Source of the DNA: Chrysomallon squamiferum
Taxonomy: Eukaryota; Mollusca; Gastropoda; Neomphalida; Peltospiridae
Reading direction: 5' to 3'
NCBI GenBank assembly: GCA_012295275.1
Contig: CM022671.1
Location: 12,650,678 to 12,714,677, forward strand
Length of the DNA stretch: 64,000 nt
Shown: positions 27,388 through 40,771 of the stretch, in pieces
How the letters are laid out: each line of letters starts with the position of its first letter
Position numbering within the stretch: the stretch's first letter is position 1
The notes under the pieces: generated by a model
Told to the model about the DNA's origin: nothing
Seen by the model: the letters and a program-made list of their open reading frames with translations, nothing else
The model's database searches: none
Position numbers and translations under genes: made by a program

Positions 27388-27417
27388 ATGTTTTTGAATT
27401 ACATTGTCTTTACTGTG
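27388..27417 (+). CDS. Candidate first coding exon (hydrophobic leader), rest of gene uncertain
   Basis: ATG starts ten codons (MFLNYIVFTV) ending at a good donor, GTG|GTAAGC, in phase 0. This has the same layout as the chitin-binding gene 8 kb downstream: TATA box, short leader, signal-peptide-like first exon, early intron. One possible continuation uses the acceptor TGTCACAG before 27749 and stays open for 33 codons to TAA at 27848-27850, giving a 43-residue peptide. A 33-codon open frame is not strong evidence, and the true next exon may lie elsewhere. I recognise no family. Confidence 0.35.
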
Positions 27418-28756
27418 GTAAGCAATTGTCTATTCTTATTTTGAAACGTATGTTTTATGATTGTATAATGTATTATTATCAAGTCACCTGCATGTCATAA
27501 TTAAATAATTAAGTGAACCTTAACTTGCGTTGTGTTTGTTTCTCTTGTGGATAGATAAGATAAGACATTGAATTATATAGACTGCTGTCACTTTTGTCAG
27601 TGTCAATTTAGCGTTTATATTCCTTGTTAGGTGGCCATTAAAGCACCTTGTTACCCTAGACTGAGCATAGAAGGTGTTTAAAGTAAAGGTGTGAGCCCCG
27701 TGACACTGAACGAATATCGAGAAAAAGACTCGACCTCACTTGTCACAGGCATTATACTCCTCACTGAGCCGTTTTAGTCAACTGATTGATGAAATTGTAA
27801 TGAAATTTTCAGTTCCTCCTTCACGACCGAGCAATAAAATTCTAGTTTAAAAAATATATATACAGAGAAAGTGGTGCTTATATTTTATCTGCATATTTCT
27901 TTCTCTGTTTCTTTTTTATTTTATTTTATTTTAATTATTTTTCATTTTTCTTTTTAGGTTTTTAGGTTTTTAATTAGCGGTTATTTAGTTCATACCTACA
28001 GAAAAAAAAAAATGAAGGAAGGAAGGAATAAAAAAGAAAAGCAAACAATAATGTTTAAATTAAGTAGAAAATAAAGACTGTTTTATAATGATGAAAAAGA
28101 CATCAACTGCAAACTGTGCCTCTCTTTGTTGCTGTGATTTCCAGCTTCTTATTTGTTTGTGATATCTTTGTTCATGATGATTTAATAACATAAATTATTA
28201 ATGTTAAGAAATAAACCCTGCTCGAAATGTAAATATTAGTTTATGAAATAATTATATGTAAAGAGGAAATATCCTAACACAAAAAAAGTTATAGAATAAT
28301 ACTGATCAGTAGCAGCAATAGTAATTATAAATAGCAGTAGTGATTAATTGTAACAGCAGCAGCGGAAGCAGCAGTAGTAGTAATAGTTACATTTATTCAA
28401 AATTATACGTGATCAAACAAATATACTGATGCTGATGATAATGATGATGATAGTAATGTCAAACAACAGAAACTGAAATGTGTCACTATATGTTTACTAT
28501 AATGCCAATGTACACGTACGCATTTATGGAGTTCAGAGACAACATAAAGTCATGGCTTCAGTTTACCTGTCTATCGATTATACACAGCTGTACTTCACAT
28601 TAAGTTCTTCTAACACGTCAACACGGTTCATTTTTATCAATGCAGTATGACTAAAATATGATTCCTTTTGCTTAATTTCAGTCTTCGTTGAAATACAAAT
28701 TTTTTATATTAATAAAATCTGTAGAATTAATGTTGTAATAAAAAATAATTGAAATA

Positions 28757-28950
28757 GTTAGTAGTAGTAGTAGTAGTATAAGTAATAGAAGTATTATTTC
28801 TGGTATCTGTATTTTAATATTATAAGGAGAAGGCAGAAGCAGTAGCGGTAGTAGTAGTTGCAGCAGCAGTTGTAGTAGTAGTAGTACTAGTAGTATTGGG
28901 AGTGGCAGCATTTGCAGTAATTAGTATAGTTAGAAGTAGAAGTAGCAGTA
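28757..28950. repeat. AGT/AGC trinucleotide block
   Basis: Dispersed runs of AGT, AGC and AGA units. The Leu/Thr-rich frames on the minus strand are repeat translations. Confidence 0.85.
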
Positions 28951-31789
28951 ACAGAACAGGAATAAACCTTAAAAGTGGCAATGAAAAAAATAATCCTACG
29001 GTTATTATGATGCCAATTTTACAGTTACCACGTTTCCGACTCTCTGACTGAAGTACAAATAGAAGAAAACTATTAGCAACATATACAAAAAGTATCACAG
29101 AATATTAGGAACTCGCTGCAGTTTCAGTGACATTACCAGATTTCGTGGACAAACACAGGCGTGTGTGGCGTGCACAGCTATGGGTATGTAATTTGTATGT
29201 TCGTGTATTTATAATTTCAGATGTACATATAAAAAACGTTAATATTTAGCAAGCCACATATCTGTCTGTCGTGTTTTGGCAATACCTTATGGAAAGTAAT
29301 TAATACCTATATATTATATCTTCCGCTATCTTCCAAAGAATGCATTAAATCATGACGGAATGGTCAGTATAATATCTAAAAACAAAATTCCATATATTAT
29401 GACCTTTCACTGTCAGCAAATAGTACACCTTTTTTGGTGTTTACATTCTGGATGTCATTCGACATTTATTTATTCATCTTTTTAATGTTATTACTGGAAA
29501 CGTTTTAAAAATAATTTGTCTAAATATATTCTTCTAATACTTTCGTGTTCAGGACTAAATCTTGTTAATCTACTTCAGTTTTAGCATATGTTGGACAATA
29601 TTTAAAAATGTTTATTAGTAATAATTATGAATTTATTTGTATAAATTATATGTAAGGTAATGTTAGTAATTACTTAAAAAGCAACCCACTTAAACAGATC
29701 TATATAAAGATATTTTTTTGGCTTTTTTATTTATTTCATTTCTTTAAATTTTATTTTGTTTCTTCACCTTATGTTTTTATAAAATTTGTAACCTATTCCT
29801 TCATCTATCATATTTATCTCTTTTTTCAGTAACTCTAATTTATTTTCTGATTTTAATGTTTCCTGTATATCTTTTATATCTATCCTGAAACCATTAACAC
29901 ATACAGTATTTTTCAAAATGTTCACTACATTATAAATGTATCAATCAAAATTATTTTTAACGATTTTATAGTGTTCATCAGAGTTCTGTTAAATTATTCT
30001 TAATGTAAGTGCTCGTAAAGTCATTATAATTATAATTAAGTGCATATGCAAAGAAAGTGACAATACATAATCAAGCTCTTTCCCATTTTATCCTGCTCGA
30101 TCTTAGCAAGATAAATCTGATATCTTAAGACAGTAACCAGTTATTTCATTTATCTTGCAATCCTAGACAATACCAAGACCAAATGAAATGAACTTGTTTT
30201 TTCTCTCACCACTCTCGAAAATAGTAGATTCACAAATACTATACATCAAAACAAAATAGTTTTTAAATAACAACAATTTTTTGTTGTTTTTTCAAAAAAT
30301 ATAAACATTTATATATATATCATTTGAGAAAATAAGGTGAAGCAGAGAACAATATAGTGTTGGGTATTTTTGTGTGATATTTGTTGTAATTACTACTTTT
30401 ATTTATTTATTTTATTTTGTTAGTGTTTTCTTTTTGTTTTGTTGTGGTAGGTTTAATTATTTCTTCTTTTTTCGTTTCTTTTTTCTTTTTTGGGTGTTTT
30501 ACTGATGGTATTTATTATTATTTTTTTTAATTCGGGTTTTTTTTTGTGCGGTTTTTTGTTTTTTATTGAAGGTTTTTTTTTCTATTTAGTTTATTTGTTC
30601 TTATTGTTTATTTATTGTTCAGTTTGCTTCTTTCGATGAAATTACTTCTGGTTTTTTCCTGACGTATTTAATTTAGTATTTTAACTAGGCTAAAATGATT
30701 AATTTCAAAAACCGTTCAAATTAATCAAATTAATTGTTCTGGATTAAAGACATTAAGAACTATTTTTGTCACATTTTGAAATGAAAAATTAAAATTTGCG
30801 AAAAAAATGAAATATAATTCTGTTAGATTCGGTGTTCATTAAGTTTTGAAAATAAAAGTTTGCCATAAGCAATAAATATGTTTTAATTTATTAAATCAGG
30901 AAACTGAAGTTGAGATATATATTTTGTAACTTAATTATCAGCTACGCTGAATGAAGTCAAACATTTCTCTTTTTATAAATAAAAATAATAAATTTCATAT
31001 AGAAATGATTTATTCTACATTGACGTCATGCTTCATTTATTTCTATTATTTTTTCCTCTAAAAAAGAATTAAACGAATAAATAAATTCTACCAAAACCTA
31101 TTTGCAAAATAGATAATGCAAAATTACCTGCATCAAATTGACGTTATTTGCAGAAAATATATGGGGTTTTTCCTAAAACATTTCAAGATGCTGACGGAAA
31201 TTCGAACGCTTGTCTGAATATGTCTTGACCATGAAACTTGGATAGATTTGTAGAATTATTGATTAGACGTTGGGTAAAGGTTTTTTTAGCCGAGACAAGT
31301 TTTTCTCGTCATCAAATTAACGTTACTGCCTGACGTTTTCTCGGCGCAATGCAAAAATATCGCGGTTAGTCATGCGGTTATATTTTAAGAAAACCTGTAT
31401 TGTTTTGTTAAATCCAGCATGTCTGCATATAATTTCTTTTAAATTATTTTGTTTTCAAATATGTATATTAGGGTTTTTTTATTTAACGTTAATCAGAAAA
31501 AGCGATGAAATGTTCTACATGTGCCAGAATTTCTCTAAATCCTATTCCTGACAATACTCGGAAAAAGATTATTCGCAATTTCAGTAAATATAATTACTTT
31601 AAAAAATAAAAATGATTGCATACAGATTACACTATAGTGGAAATAGTAATCAGAACTTATTTAGTATTCCTCATTATTGTTTTTCAGCTTCTTCCTTTAG
31701 TGTGTGCGTGTATGTGTTTGATCTGGCTTAAAGACATTAAGAACTGTCTTTGTCCCATTTTCAGTTTGATGTATGTGAGAATGTGAATT

Positions 31790-31828
<39 letters not shown>

Positions 31829-34563
31829 TTGGCTTTTTATTCAATTTATATTTTATATTGTACTTCTTACTACTATTCTTTTTTTTTCTACTTTTTCATA
31901 TGTGTGTATGTGTTGTTTTTATTATTATCTTTCCTTTGATCACATATGTATTTACTCCTTGCCTACAAAACTTCCAAATACAAAACCGTTACCTAACACC
32001 TCTACCACCTCGATTTAGAGTAAATAAAATTTATCTGTTATTTAATTTATGTCATTTTCAAACTCGTCACTGAATATTTTGGTAAGAGACTTTCATTGCA
32101 CTGTATCGATCTGTAGATCTCTGCAGACGTCCCTGTTTCTAAGAGACGAGCTTAAGGCTGTTTGGCGATATCCAAGCAATCTGTAGGTAGCGATTTAGAT
32201 ATTAGTTTCCCGAAGAATGGCGTTATGAAGCAGTGTCAGTGTTAAAGTTCACTTTATTAATTTGATTCAGGATATTATTCCGTTATGTTTGTAGAGCTTT
32301 CATAAAAGCATGGTTGATATTTGCTGGAGGTCTAATTTTATCATATTTTGTACTGAGTGCAATTAATTATCTTCCTTCATAGTTTCTTATGAAGTATTTT
32401 GTGACGATGTCGGGATCTGATGTTTGTGATTAGATGACGGACAAAAATCATCTAAAACGGATCTAAGCAACAAGCCTAAAGAATCAGTAACCAAACTATC
32501 GCCTGACAGGTATAGGATTTTACTCAAAATGCTGATTACTGTCCAGGGCTACCGGATAAGATTAAAATAACTTTAGGATCTCTTCTTATTAACTATTTCA
32601 TAATGAACTAATGCTAATATTGTATTAATTTAATACGTTGTTCTGTCTTTGCTTAAGGCTATATCGGCATATGCAGTAAAAAAAAAAAAAAAAAAAGAAT
32701 CGGCAGCGAAAACTGCAATATATGGAATATTTCGAAGTACACACCAACAGCAGGAAACAACTTCCATGAGTTAAATCATTCCGAATAGAATCTTATAATG
32801 TCAGTGGGGAGAAAATCAAAGGAAGAAATCTATCACTGCATTCAAATAGTACGTATTTAGTGCTTCTGAAAGTGTATCCTGCAAATAATACTAGTACGGC
32901 CAGTGTTTCTGATTTATATAAAATGAAAAACTTCCTGGCAATCATCAGCTTTATCAAAGTCTCAACAGGCACTCCTGGAAGCATATGTAAGCCATTAATT
33001 TTAATCACCCACTTTAAATTTTTGCCATATGCATTAAACGTCCATGCTATATTATGTTATGTTTAATTGTTCCTGTATTGATTTCAGTCAGTATAACAAT
33101 ATCAATTGTTCTTCCACTTTAAAATAGTTTATCAAAATAAACTGGCTGTAGGCAAAATGGGTTGCATACGAAATCGATCATAGGCAATGGGTTATATATA
33201 TATATACTCGACTAAGTGAGTTCTGTGCATATGGGATGTAGGCGAAGATGGAATATCCAAACTGGACTGTTGTCTAAGTCACAGTACTGACATAAATGTT
33301 ACTGATGACTGGAAAAGATTACTGAACGTATCAGTTGCAGCAAAACTGGTTGTAGACAAATTAGACTGTTGCCAGATTGAAACCTTGCTTTGTGTGCCCA
33401 AGACAGATATTAACTTCATAAAAAATAGTCTTATATCTACAAATAAAATGTTTTCAACCAAACCTCAATATGTTATAATTATGGACATGCGTTTGCATCA
33501 TCAGCATATCGGGGAGGATACCCACATCACATAAACGCTATACATAATAATGTAGTGGTGCGCAATTCAATTTAAAATTTAGCTTCATTTTAAAAATTCC
33601 TAAAAATACTGAGCTTGTTCTAAATTTTTAAGTTTTCTTTTCAATTTTTCCCTTTCTATTTCATGTGAATCTTAGTAATAAATATGCACTTTTATTCCTA
33701 TGCAACTGGGACAAATACAAGGTAAGATCTAGATGATTACCAGCGTTAAAATCAGGAGCAAAAGTAATAAAAGAAACATTTAGTTTCGCCATCTGAATTT
33801 TAGTGGCCTTTTGTGAAGTACCTTCTTTACGTCGTTTTTCAGATCAAATTGTTACATCAAGGATGACCGTTTTCACCTTTGAAAAATCGTGTAAAAAAAA
33901 AGCAAAATCGACCAGAGAGAGAGAGATTATTTTCTATTTTATTATCACCATTAATTTATGTTAGTGTTATTCACCTTTCCTAATGTAATATACACTTTTA
34001 CATAACTGTTATTATCATCATTTATCATAATTATCTCATCATCAGTATCATAATCATTAGCATTAGCGTTATTATCATTATTATTGTTATTGTCATAATC
34101 AACATCACCTTGATCATTATCATCATATTATTTTTTTTTTCATATTATTATTATTATTATTATCACCATTTTCTTGAGGAAATTGGACCTTTGGCATCAG
34201 ACACTAACTAGGATATAAACTTCCCGTTTATACATGATAAAAGGGAATTTTTTAAACTCCCACGAGTTTTGTTTTTAAAATGGTCTTAACACGTCAGAGA
34301 TGTTGTTATTCTTCTTGTGTGTAATTACGGGTGTTCCGTACTAATGGACGAATTAAACATCAAAATATCACTGCACACGTGCACTTGGGAATTTTGATAA
34401 GATAGAGACGTAACGCCTTTAAAATAGTCTAGTCTTTGTAAATATATAAGTATAGTGAACAAATAAATTTGAACTAAGATAAACCGTTTCTTACTACTAT
34501 TATTTCAGATTTTTTTAATTTTTAATTTAATTTTTAATTATTTTTTTATGAGCTACTTCGGGT

Positions 34564-34565
<2 letters not shown>

Positions 34566-34592
<27 letters not shown>
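34566..34592. repeat. (AT)13 microsatellite
   Basis: A pure AT run inside T-rich DNA. Confidence 0.9.
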
Positions 34593-34595
<3 letters not shown>

Positions 34596-35548
34596 TATTT
34601 TTTAATACTTTACTATCAAAAACTGCAGTTGTTCTCAAAATAAACAAATATATTAGAAGTAGTAATATTAAAAGTGGTAGTAGTAACAGTTGTAATAGTG
34701 TAGTAGTAATATCTATGTATGACATGTAGAACTATTTGTCGATGAGCTATTGAAGCATAAATATTATTTGTTACCCACAACTCAGTATACAACCTAGATA
34801 ACCTAATAAATACATCCAAATGTCAGTTACTCGTCTTAAGGATCGTTGTAATCATCATGGTCCAAGTGTTTGATTGCTGAATTATCAACACTAATATGAA
34901 TTACATTTCACAGCCAGAGAGTCATAGAGCTTCTAACGATACTTCGACAGAAAACTCCGTATAGGTAGCCCAGCATTCTGTCGAGACGAAAAAGAAATGA
35001 TGGCCAGTAAACGAAGTCTCAGTGGCTCTATACTTCATCATTATTTTTGAGACTGATTCCAAGATTATCTGACAGTTATATCTGAATTATTACAGCTTGT
35101 TTCCTTGTAAGGTTAAACAAGTTTCGAGGTCAAGAATTTTCTTTAAAATTCAATGGGGTCTGGAAAATATTAATAAAGTTCATGAAACAGCTTTAAAAAT
35201 TTGCAAAATAAATACAAATAAAAGAATGCATTTTGAAAAAACAATCTTTTCTTATTCTACTCTATTTTTTTCTTCTTTTTGTATAATTATTATTTCTCAT
35301 ACATAATAAAAAATTGAAACCAAGCCTTACTGTCTAATTTTTATTCATATTCCTATCTTTCAATAAAAATATATTCACAATAACGTTATACATTAACTAA
35401 CAATATGAATGCTGTATCTGCTTGCTTTCCTTTGACGAGTATATAGTAATTCGTTACCGGTGTGTACATAACAAACATCATTTAACATGATGATACACGG
35501 TGTTTTGTTGTGAGGCGGATACCTTCCTTCCTCTCAGATTCTGTTTCA

Positions 35549-35556
35549 TATATAAA
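35549..35556 (+). promoter_or_regulatory. TATA box of the ChtBD2 gene
   Basis: TATATAAA lies 41 bp before the ATG. Transcription would start near 35580, giving a very short leader. An alternative is an unseen upstream 5' exon. Confidence 0.5.
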
Positions 35557-35589
35557 CTTTCAGTATACTTCGTTTTTTATTTTAACATC

Positions 35590-35729
35590 ATGGCGACTAT
35601 TTCATGGTTTTGTCTTCTCATAACATTCTTACCTACAGGTTTGAATATAAATGTTTTATTTATTTATTTAGTTAGTTTAATGTCATATGTTGTTATATTT
35701 TTAATATTATAAAATACAAATAGAATTGA

Positions 35730-35812
<83 letters not shown>

Positions 35813-36435
35813 CTTATCTTATGGCAATGACATCTTTAAAAAAGGTGTCGATCCATCAATAGTATTTTAAACCAGGTTGTAAAGAAATCCAAAATAAATA
35901 AAGAAAGAAAGAAAAAAAAAAAATAAGAAAAAAAAGTGGTGTAATTTCGATGACTCGTTCTTCTTAGAATTATTTTACTAGTCACATCTAGGTTAGTATA
36001 ATCTCGAGCTATGACTGTTGGCTCAGAAAGCTGGCCTGATTTGAACATTTTATATTTTTGTTTCCTTAGAATTTGTTTTAAATTGTAATATTATTATTCC
36101 ATAGCTGTTTCTTTTTTGTATGTTTTTCAGGTTATGTTGCTGATTTTTTTTTGGGGGGGGTAGTGTTTCTTTTTTTTTTTTTTTTTTTTTTTTTTTTGGG
36201 GTGGTATTTATCGTCATCCTTTCTTATTTTATTTGTTTATTATTATTATTATTTTTTTTTGTTGTTGTTGTTGTTATCTTTTTATTATTATTATTATTAA
36301 AACTTTCGAGAAATTTATGTAAACTGGGATAATATTTATTTTAATTAAAAATATTATATTTAAGATATGTTTAATTTCAGTATCATGAATTAAGTAACGT
36401 GGCTAATTCAAGGATAGTTACTAGCCCAAGACTGT

Positions 36436-36488
<53 letters not shown>

Positions 36489-39400
36489 GTGTGTGTGTGT
36501 GTGTGTTTGTCTGTCTGTTTTGTTCCTTTACCTTTTCTGACTCTCACTTTATAATATCCTTATTATTCTTCATATTTATTCTTTTTTCCTTCAAAAGTGC
36601 TCGCTGTATCATGTATTCACAAGCCCGACGGTATCTATGAGCATGGTTGCCGTGCTTGGACAACGTGTACAAATGGTGTTGAAAATATTACTGAATGTGA
36701 GCCGGAACTGGTGTTTGATTCAGCAACTAAACAGTGTCAAATGTAAGTCATTTCATTTCAACAGATACTTATTCTAACGAGCTAAAGTAATAAAAGGGTG
36801 CGAGTTATAGATTCAGCTATATCGTCTATAGCATACTTTGTATCAAACTACAAAAAGGATTATGCAGAATTAAACATACAGAATCAAATTAATACTACGA
36901 ACACTGTTCACATATATGGGCTGGATTCATAATTATAGTCAGTTATACTTACGTCAAAGATTATTCACTATTAATTATCTTCCCACTAGCAAAATATTTA
37001 GAATAGTAGATTTTATTTTAAGTTGAAAGGCACAGAGTTCAAACAGAGCGAGGCAATTTACTATTTTCATTCATTTTCCAACCCTTACAGAAATATCTAT
37101 TATTACATATTTAATTGTTTAGATCATCATGATAAACAAATTTAATACCAGTCGTTTTTGTTAGAACAGTTTAGTGTATGCTTTAATTTGATGCCTAAAT
37201 TGTAAAAATAATGAAATATAATTCGTTATTACATTCCGCATTAAACTATATATCCTAAAAGTCAGAAAACTCTCATATAATTTAGGGAGTTCGCTAAACC
37301 CAGATGACGTTACGCGAATTCCTTTGTTTTACCGATAACAGCTCATCAGTTTCAATTCAAATTGTACATACAGAGCTTTAATATTATTTACAGGAATTAA
37401 CAAAATAGTCATTAAATGTCATTTAAATATATTACTGTAATTGTGTTATGTTACTAATATTGTGTTTTCTGCATTACGTGATCATAGTGAAAACAACGTC
37501 AGAGTTATTTTTAACCTGTAATCGCTCGAAGAAAGAAGAAAAAACTAAATTTTCCTGGAATAAAATGTAATTAAATTAATATTTTTATTATGTAAATAAA
37601 TATCTTCTAAACAAGTATATATTAGTTCTAGATAAAATAGGGCTGAAGTATTACTTGCAAAGTTCTTGAACCCATATAACGAACATACCGCGATCAAATA
37701 TTAAAATAACGGATTTTTCGTCTACAGTAGTGAAAATAGCTTGTATAATTCAGAAGACGATTAATTGCCATTATGTAATCACTAACGGTTTATAGATGCA
37801 AAACTTAATTTTGTTTAATGCTATTTATTTTATGTATGAATAATATTTTGATATTTAATAAAATTTTAGCGTAATTTATGAAAATATTAAATCCTTTCAA
37901 TGCTCCGCTGCTCTCTTTCCAAATGTCGTGCAAATGTATTCCATATTTGTTAGGGGTGTTGGGTTGTTAGTTGCATTGAACTTGTATGGGCTAGAAACAA
38001 TTCATTCGTTTAGGTTTTACATTATTACACTTTTTATTATTAAAATTAAATATAATATTTAGTATACTTTATACTCTATACAATATATAATTATTTATCT
38101 GTATCAAGTGGGGATCAGCTATATATAAATTTGTTTTCAAATGTTACGGCAGCAATACATTATTTTCACTTTCTGTGCTGAGAGATGGGTGCATGCGTGT
38201 CTATATTATATGCACATAAGGTCTAGGTCATTATACTGGATAATAAAATGTTGATGGTTGACTTTCATAGGTGTCTGTTTTAATATTGCAAAAATTGTTG
38301 AAACTTGGGACGTAAATGTACAAGAACAGCAAACATTTTGTTATTTCTGGTAAATACTGGCTCACTTTTTCTAAAACAAAATCGGGCATTTTAGCATTTT
38401 TTAATTTGACGTAGCTCATAAACTACTTATCCCATTTAAAAAATGGTAAATAAAAACCAGTAATTCTGAAATTTTGAGTGACCTCCCTAATATAATCTAT
38501 ATTGTCGTAAACAATTCTTCAGTCCCACTTATATGATATTACAATTATTAATATTCAGAGACTTTAAAACCTAGTAAACTATTGTGGTTTCTTCCAGTCC
38601 TAGCCTAGTACCGCCTCCCTGTGGAGTTCTCAAAGACTGTACTAATCTCAAGGATGGAAAGTACGCAGACACGGATCAGAACTGCCTCACATACTACACG
38701 TGTTCTGGCGGGACGTTCTTTGGACACAACTTCTGCCCAGGAGGTAAAGTTGTTGACTCTTTCCAGATCCTTTTTTATTACCTTCGAGTTCTTCCTTTAT
38801 TAACTTCTCTGCAGTAAATAAATATAAATATTCAAGTTCTTAATTTATTGTTGCATATCTATTTCGTGTTTATAATTATAATTACAATCCTTTTGGTTAT
38901 AATCTCTTTTCAAAAAAACTCTAGTAAAGACAGAGTTTGCATTCAAAGCAAAAATGCTTAAAATTTTCTGACGACAACATGCTCCAGCTCACATTTACTA
39001 TATATGCTATCCTTTTAATATGATTCATCCATTTAATTTAATAACAGTTTATTTGTTATTACTTATATTTTCGGTAGACGTGAACTTAATTATCTGAATT
39101 ACGTGTACGTAATGAAATTGTTATTTACCTAGATAATTATAAATTAATAACGATAATCAACAAACTATTTGAATTATTAAGTAAATATATTAATGACTGG
39201 AATAGACAGTATATTTTTCTTGAATGTAACCTTAATTTAAAGCGTTGTCTAAATTATCTTGTTTTCTACATAAGTTCCATAAAGATTTTAATTAAATTAG
39301 ATTACGTAGTTTATTCACTGATTTAATACATTTATTCAGTAACATCATTGTTACAGTTACTCATTGTAATATATTTATTTTATTAATTGACCTCATGTGT

Positions 39401-39598
39401 TTATTTTATACATATGTATGTATTGTTCATTCATCAAAATAATCATTATGCAATTTTTGCATGGAAATAATTATGTGCATTCAGTAAAATTGATTTATTT
39501 GATTTCCAGCCACTGTGTTTAACGAAGTTCTTCAATCGTGTGACTGGCCTCAAGACACACCCCCTCCCTGTGGAACTCTAAATATGTCAACACCGTAA
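35590..39598 (+). CDS. Secreted double chitin-binding (peritrophin-A) protein, 4 exons
   Basis: Exons 35590-35638, 36598-36742, 38598-38743 and 39510-39598 join in phase, with GT-AG introns, into 142 residues ending in TAA. Residues 1-20 form a hydrophobic signal peptide (MATISWFCLLIT...). The mature part has exactly 12 cysteines, arranged as two six-cysteine ChtBD2 (peritrophin-A) domains: C22, 34, 40, 50, 63, 73 and C79, 94, 100, 111, 124, 134. The family's aromatic signatures are present (PDGIY, RAWTTC, ECEPELVFD; DGKYAD, LTYYTC, CPGATVF). Domain 1 falls mostly in exon 2; domain 2 is split between exons 3 and 4. ChtBD2 domains bind chitin in peritrophic matrix, cuticle and molluscan chitinous structures, so an extracellular chitin-binding role is the natural inference; the tissue is unknown. 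A TATA box lies 41 bp upstream of the ATG. The gene converges on the minus-strand secreted gene ending at 40772. Exon joins are by eye. Confidence 0.9.
35733..35809. repeat. (TC)38 microsatellite in intron 1 of the ChtBD2 gene
   Basis: A pure TC run of 77 bp, 95 bp after the exon 1 donor, followed by ATCTT repeats. Confidence 0.98.
36433..36508. repeat. (GT)n microsatellite in intron 1 of the ChtBD2 gene
   Basis: About 75 bp of GT with a TC and a TTG interruption, ending 90 bp before the exon 2 acceptor. Confidence 0.97.
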
Positions 39599-39612
39599 AA
39601 ATATTTTTCTTA

Positions 39613-39618
39613 AATAAA
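39613..39618 (+). terminator. Polyadenylation signal of the ChtBD2 gene
   Basis: AATAAA lies 15 nt after the stop codon of the chitin-binding gene, implying a very short 3' UTR. Confidence 0.55.
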
Positions 39619-40584
39619 AAAAAGTGTTAAAAAGTTCAGTCATGTCTTGTTATTGCTCGAACTCTTGCTGTGTGCCTCTGGCTCTTCCTTGGTTGTTTCA
39701 TTCATGAATTTAAATAATTTAGGTTAATTAATAACTTAATCAATCAAAATTAATTGGTCACGATCTAGTCAACATATTACAATATACATTAGAAATTTGT
39801 AAATTGTGTAATTAAATTTGTATTTTATTTTATTTTTTATTTTTGGCGGGGTGGGGGAGGTTGTTTTTTTCTTTTGTGGGAGGCGGGTGGAATAAAGGAA
39901 AAAATTAACCGTAAGAATTGGTTACTACAGTGCTTGATCCAAGCAGTTTTGTGGTAAAATATAAAATAAACATAGATTCCCAACTAAAATTAAGGGAAGA
40001 AAAAGGATTCAGGAATATATTTATTATTATTTTATAGTAGTCACAAGACATGGTGCTACACTTTTCAGCTAGCAGCAAGGAAGCTTTTGTAAGCCTTTGT
40101 AAGCCTTTCAGAAACTGTGGTGAAAAGGGAAACAACACGGAGAATGATGCTACCTATCTACACTCAGAATGAATTCAGCGTTCATTATTAATGCAAAATT
40201 AATATACAACAGTTGTTGAAAATATATCATTTATTTAATAATAAAACATTTTGAAATAAATAAATATATATAAAAAGAATGTGAATAAATATGATGTATA
40301 TACATGAATAAAGTATAAAATAGTATCAAAATTAATTCGAATATCTCATGAGTAGCCAAATCCATGTCTGACATTGAACGAGTGATATATTACGACAGCT
40401 AACGTAAGTATATCCATTTCTTCTTTCAACACTATTGTTTTACTTAATATATTTCTGACCCTGAGAAAACATTAGTCATTTATCTTCCAAGTATTTTCAA
40501 CTTTTAAATAAACCATAAATATAATATATTTAGAAGAAAACAAAGTTAATATATTTTCTTATTGTTATTTATAAAACAGTTCGT

Positions 40585-40590
40585 TTTATT
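40585..40590 (-). terminator. Candidate polyadenylation signal of the minus-strand secreted gene
   Basis: AATAAA on the minus strand, about 180 nt after the stop. A second AATAAA overlaps the last two sense codons and the stop itself. In such AT-rich DNA either could be fortuitous. Confidence 0.35.
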
Positions 40591-40771
40591 TTTTATCATG
40601 CTAAATGAAAATTGACCTTAATATTAGTAAAAATCTAATTATTGTTATTTTTCGATTATTAAAAATATTGATGATGTAAAAGTGGATGTTTAACATCTTG
40701 TTATAAGCATAATGGAAGTGAAGAAAGAAATTATTTATAAATATGATTAATGTCAGGATTTCCTAGTCTTA

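Larger units (their letters stand above)
27851..35548. other. Long spacer upstream of the ChtBD2 gene
   Basis: Contains the 28.8-kb trinucleotide block and T-rich DNA at 30.3-30.7 kb. A possible isolated exon lies near 29129-29183: a TTTCAG acceptor, then 55 nt, then CTATGG|GTATGT; two of the three frames are open. A loosely repeated AACTGG..TGTAGGCAAA motif occurs near 33140, 33258 and 33343. No gene is supported. Confidence 0.45.

Noticed and set aside
32793-33066. Overlapping frames on both strands of moderate composition, one faintly PDZ-like (KINGLHMLPGVPVETLIKLM)
   Set aside because: Preceded immediately by a stop, only one motif-length of resemblance, and the opposite strand is equally open.
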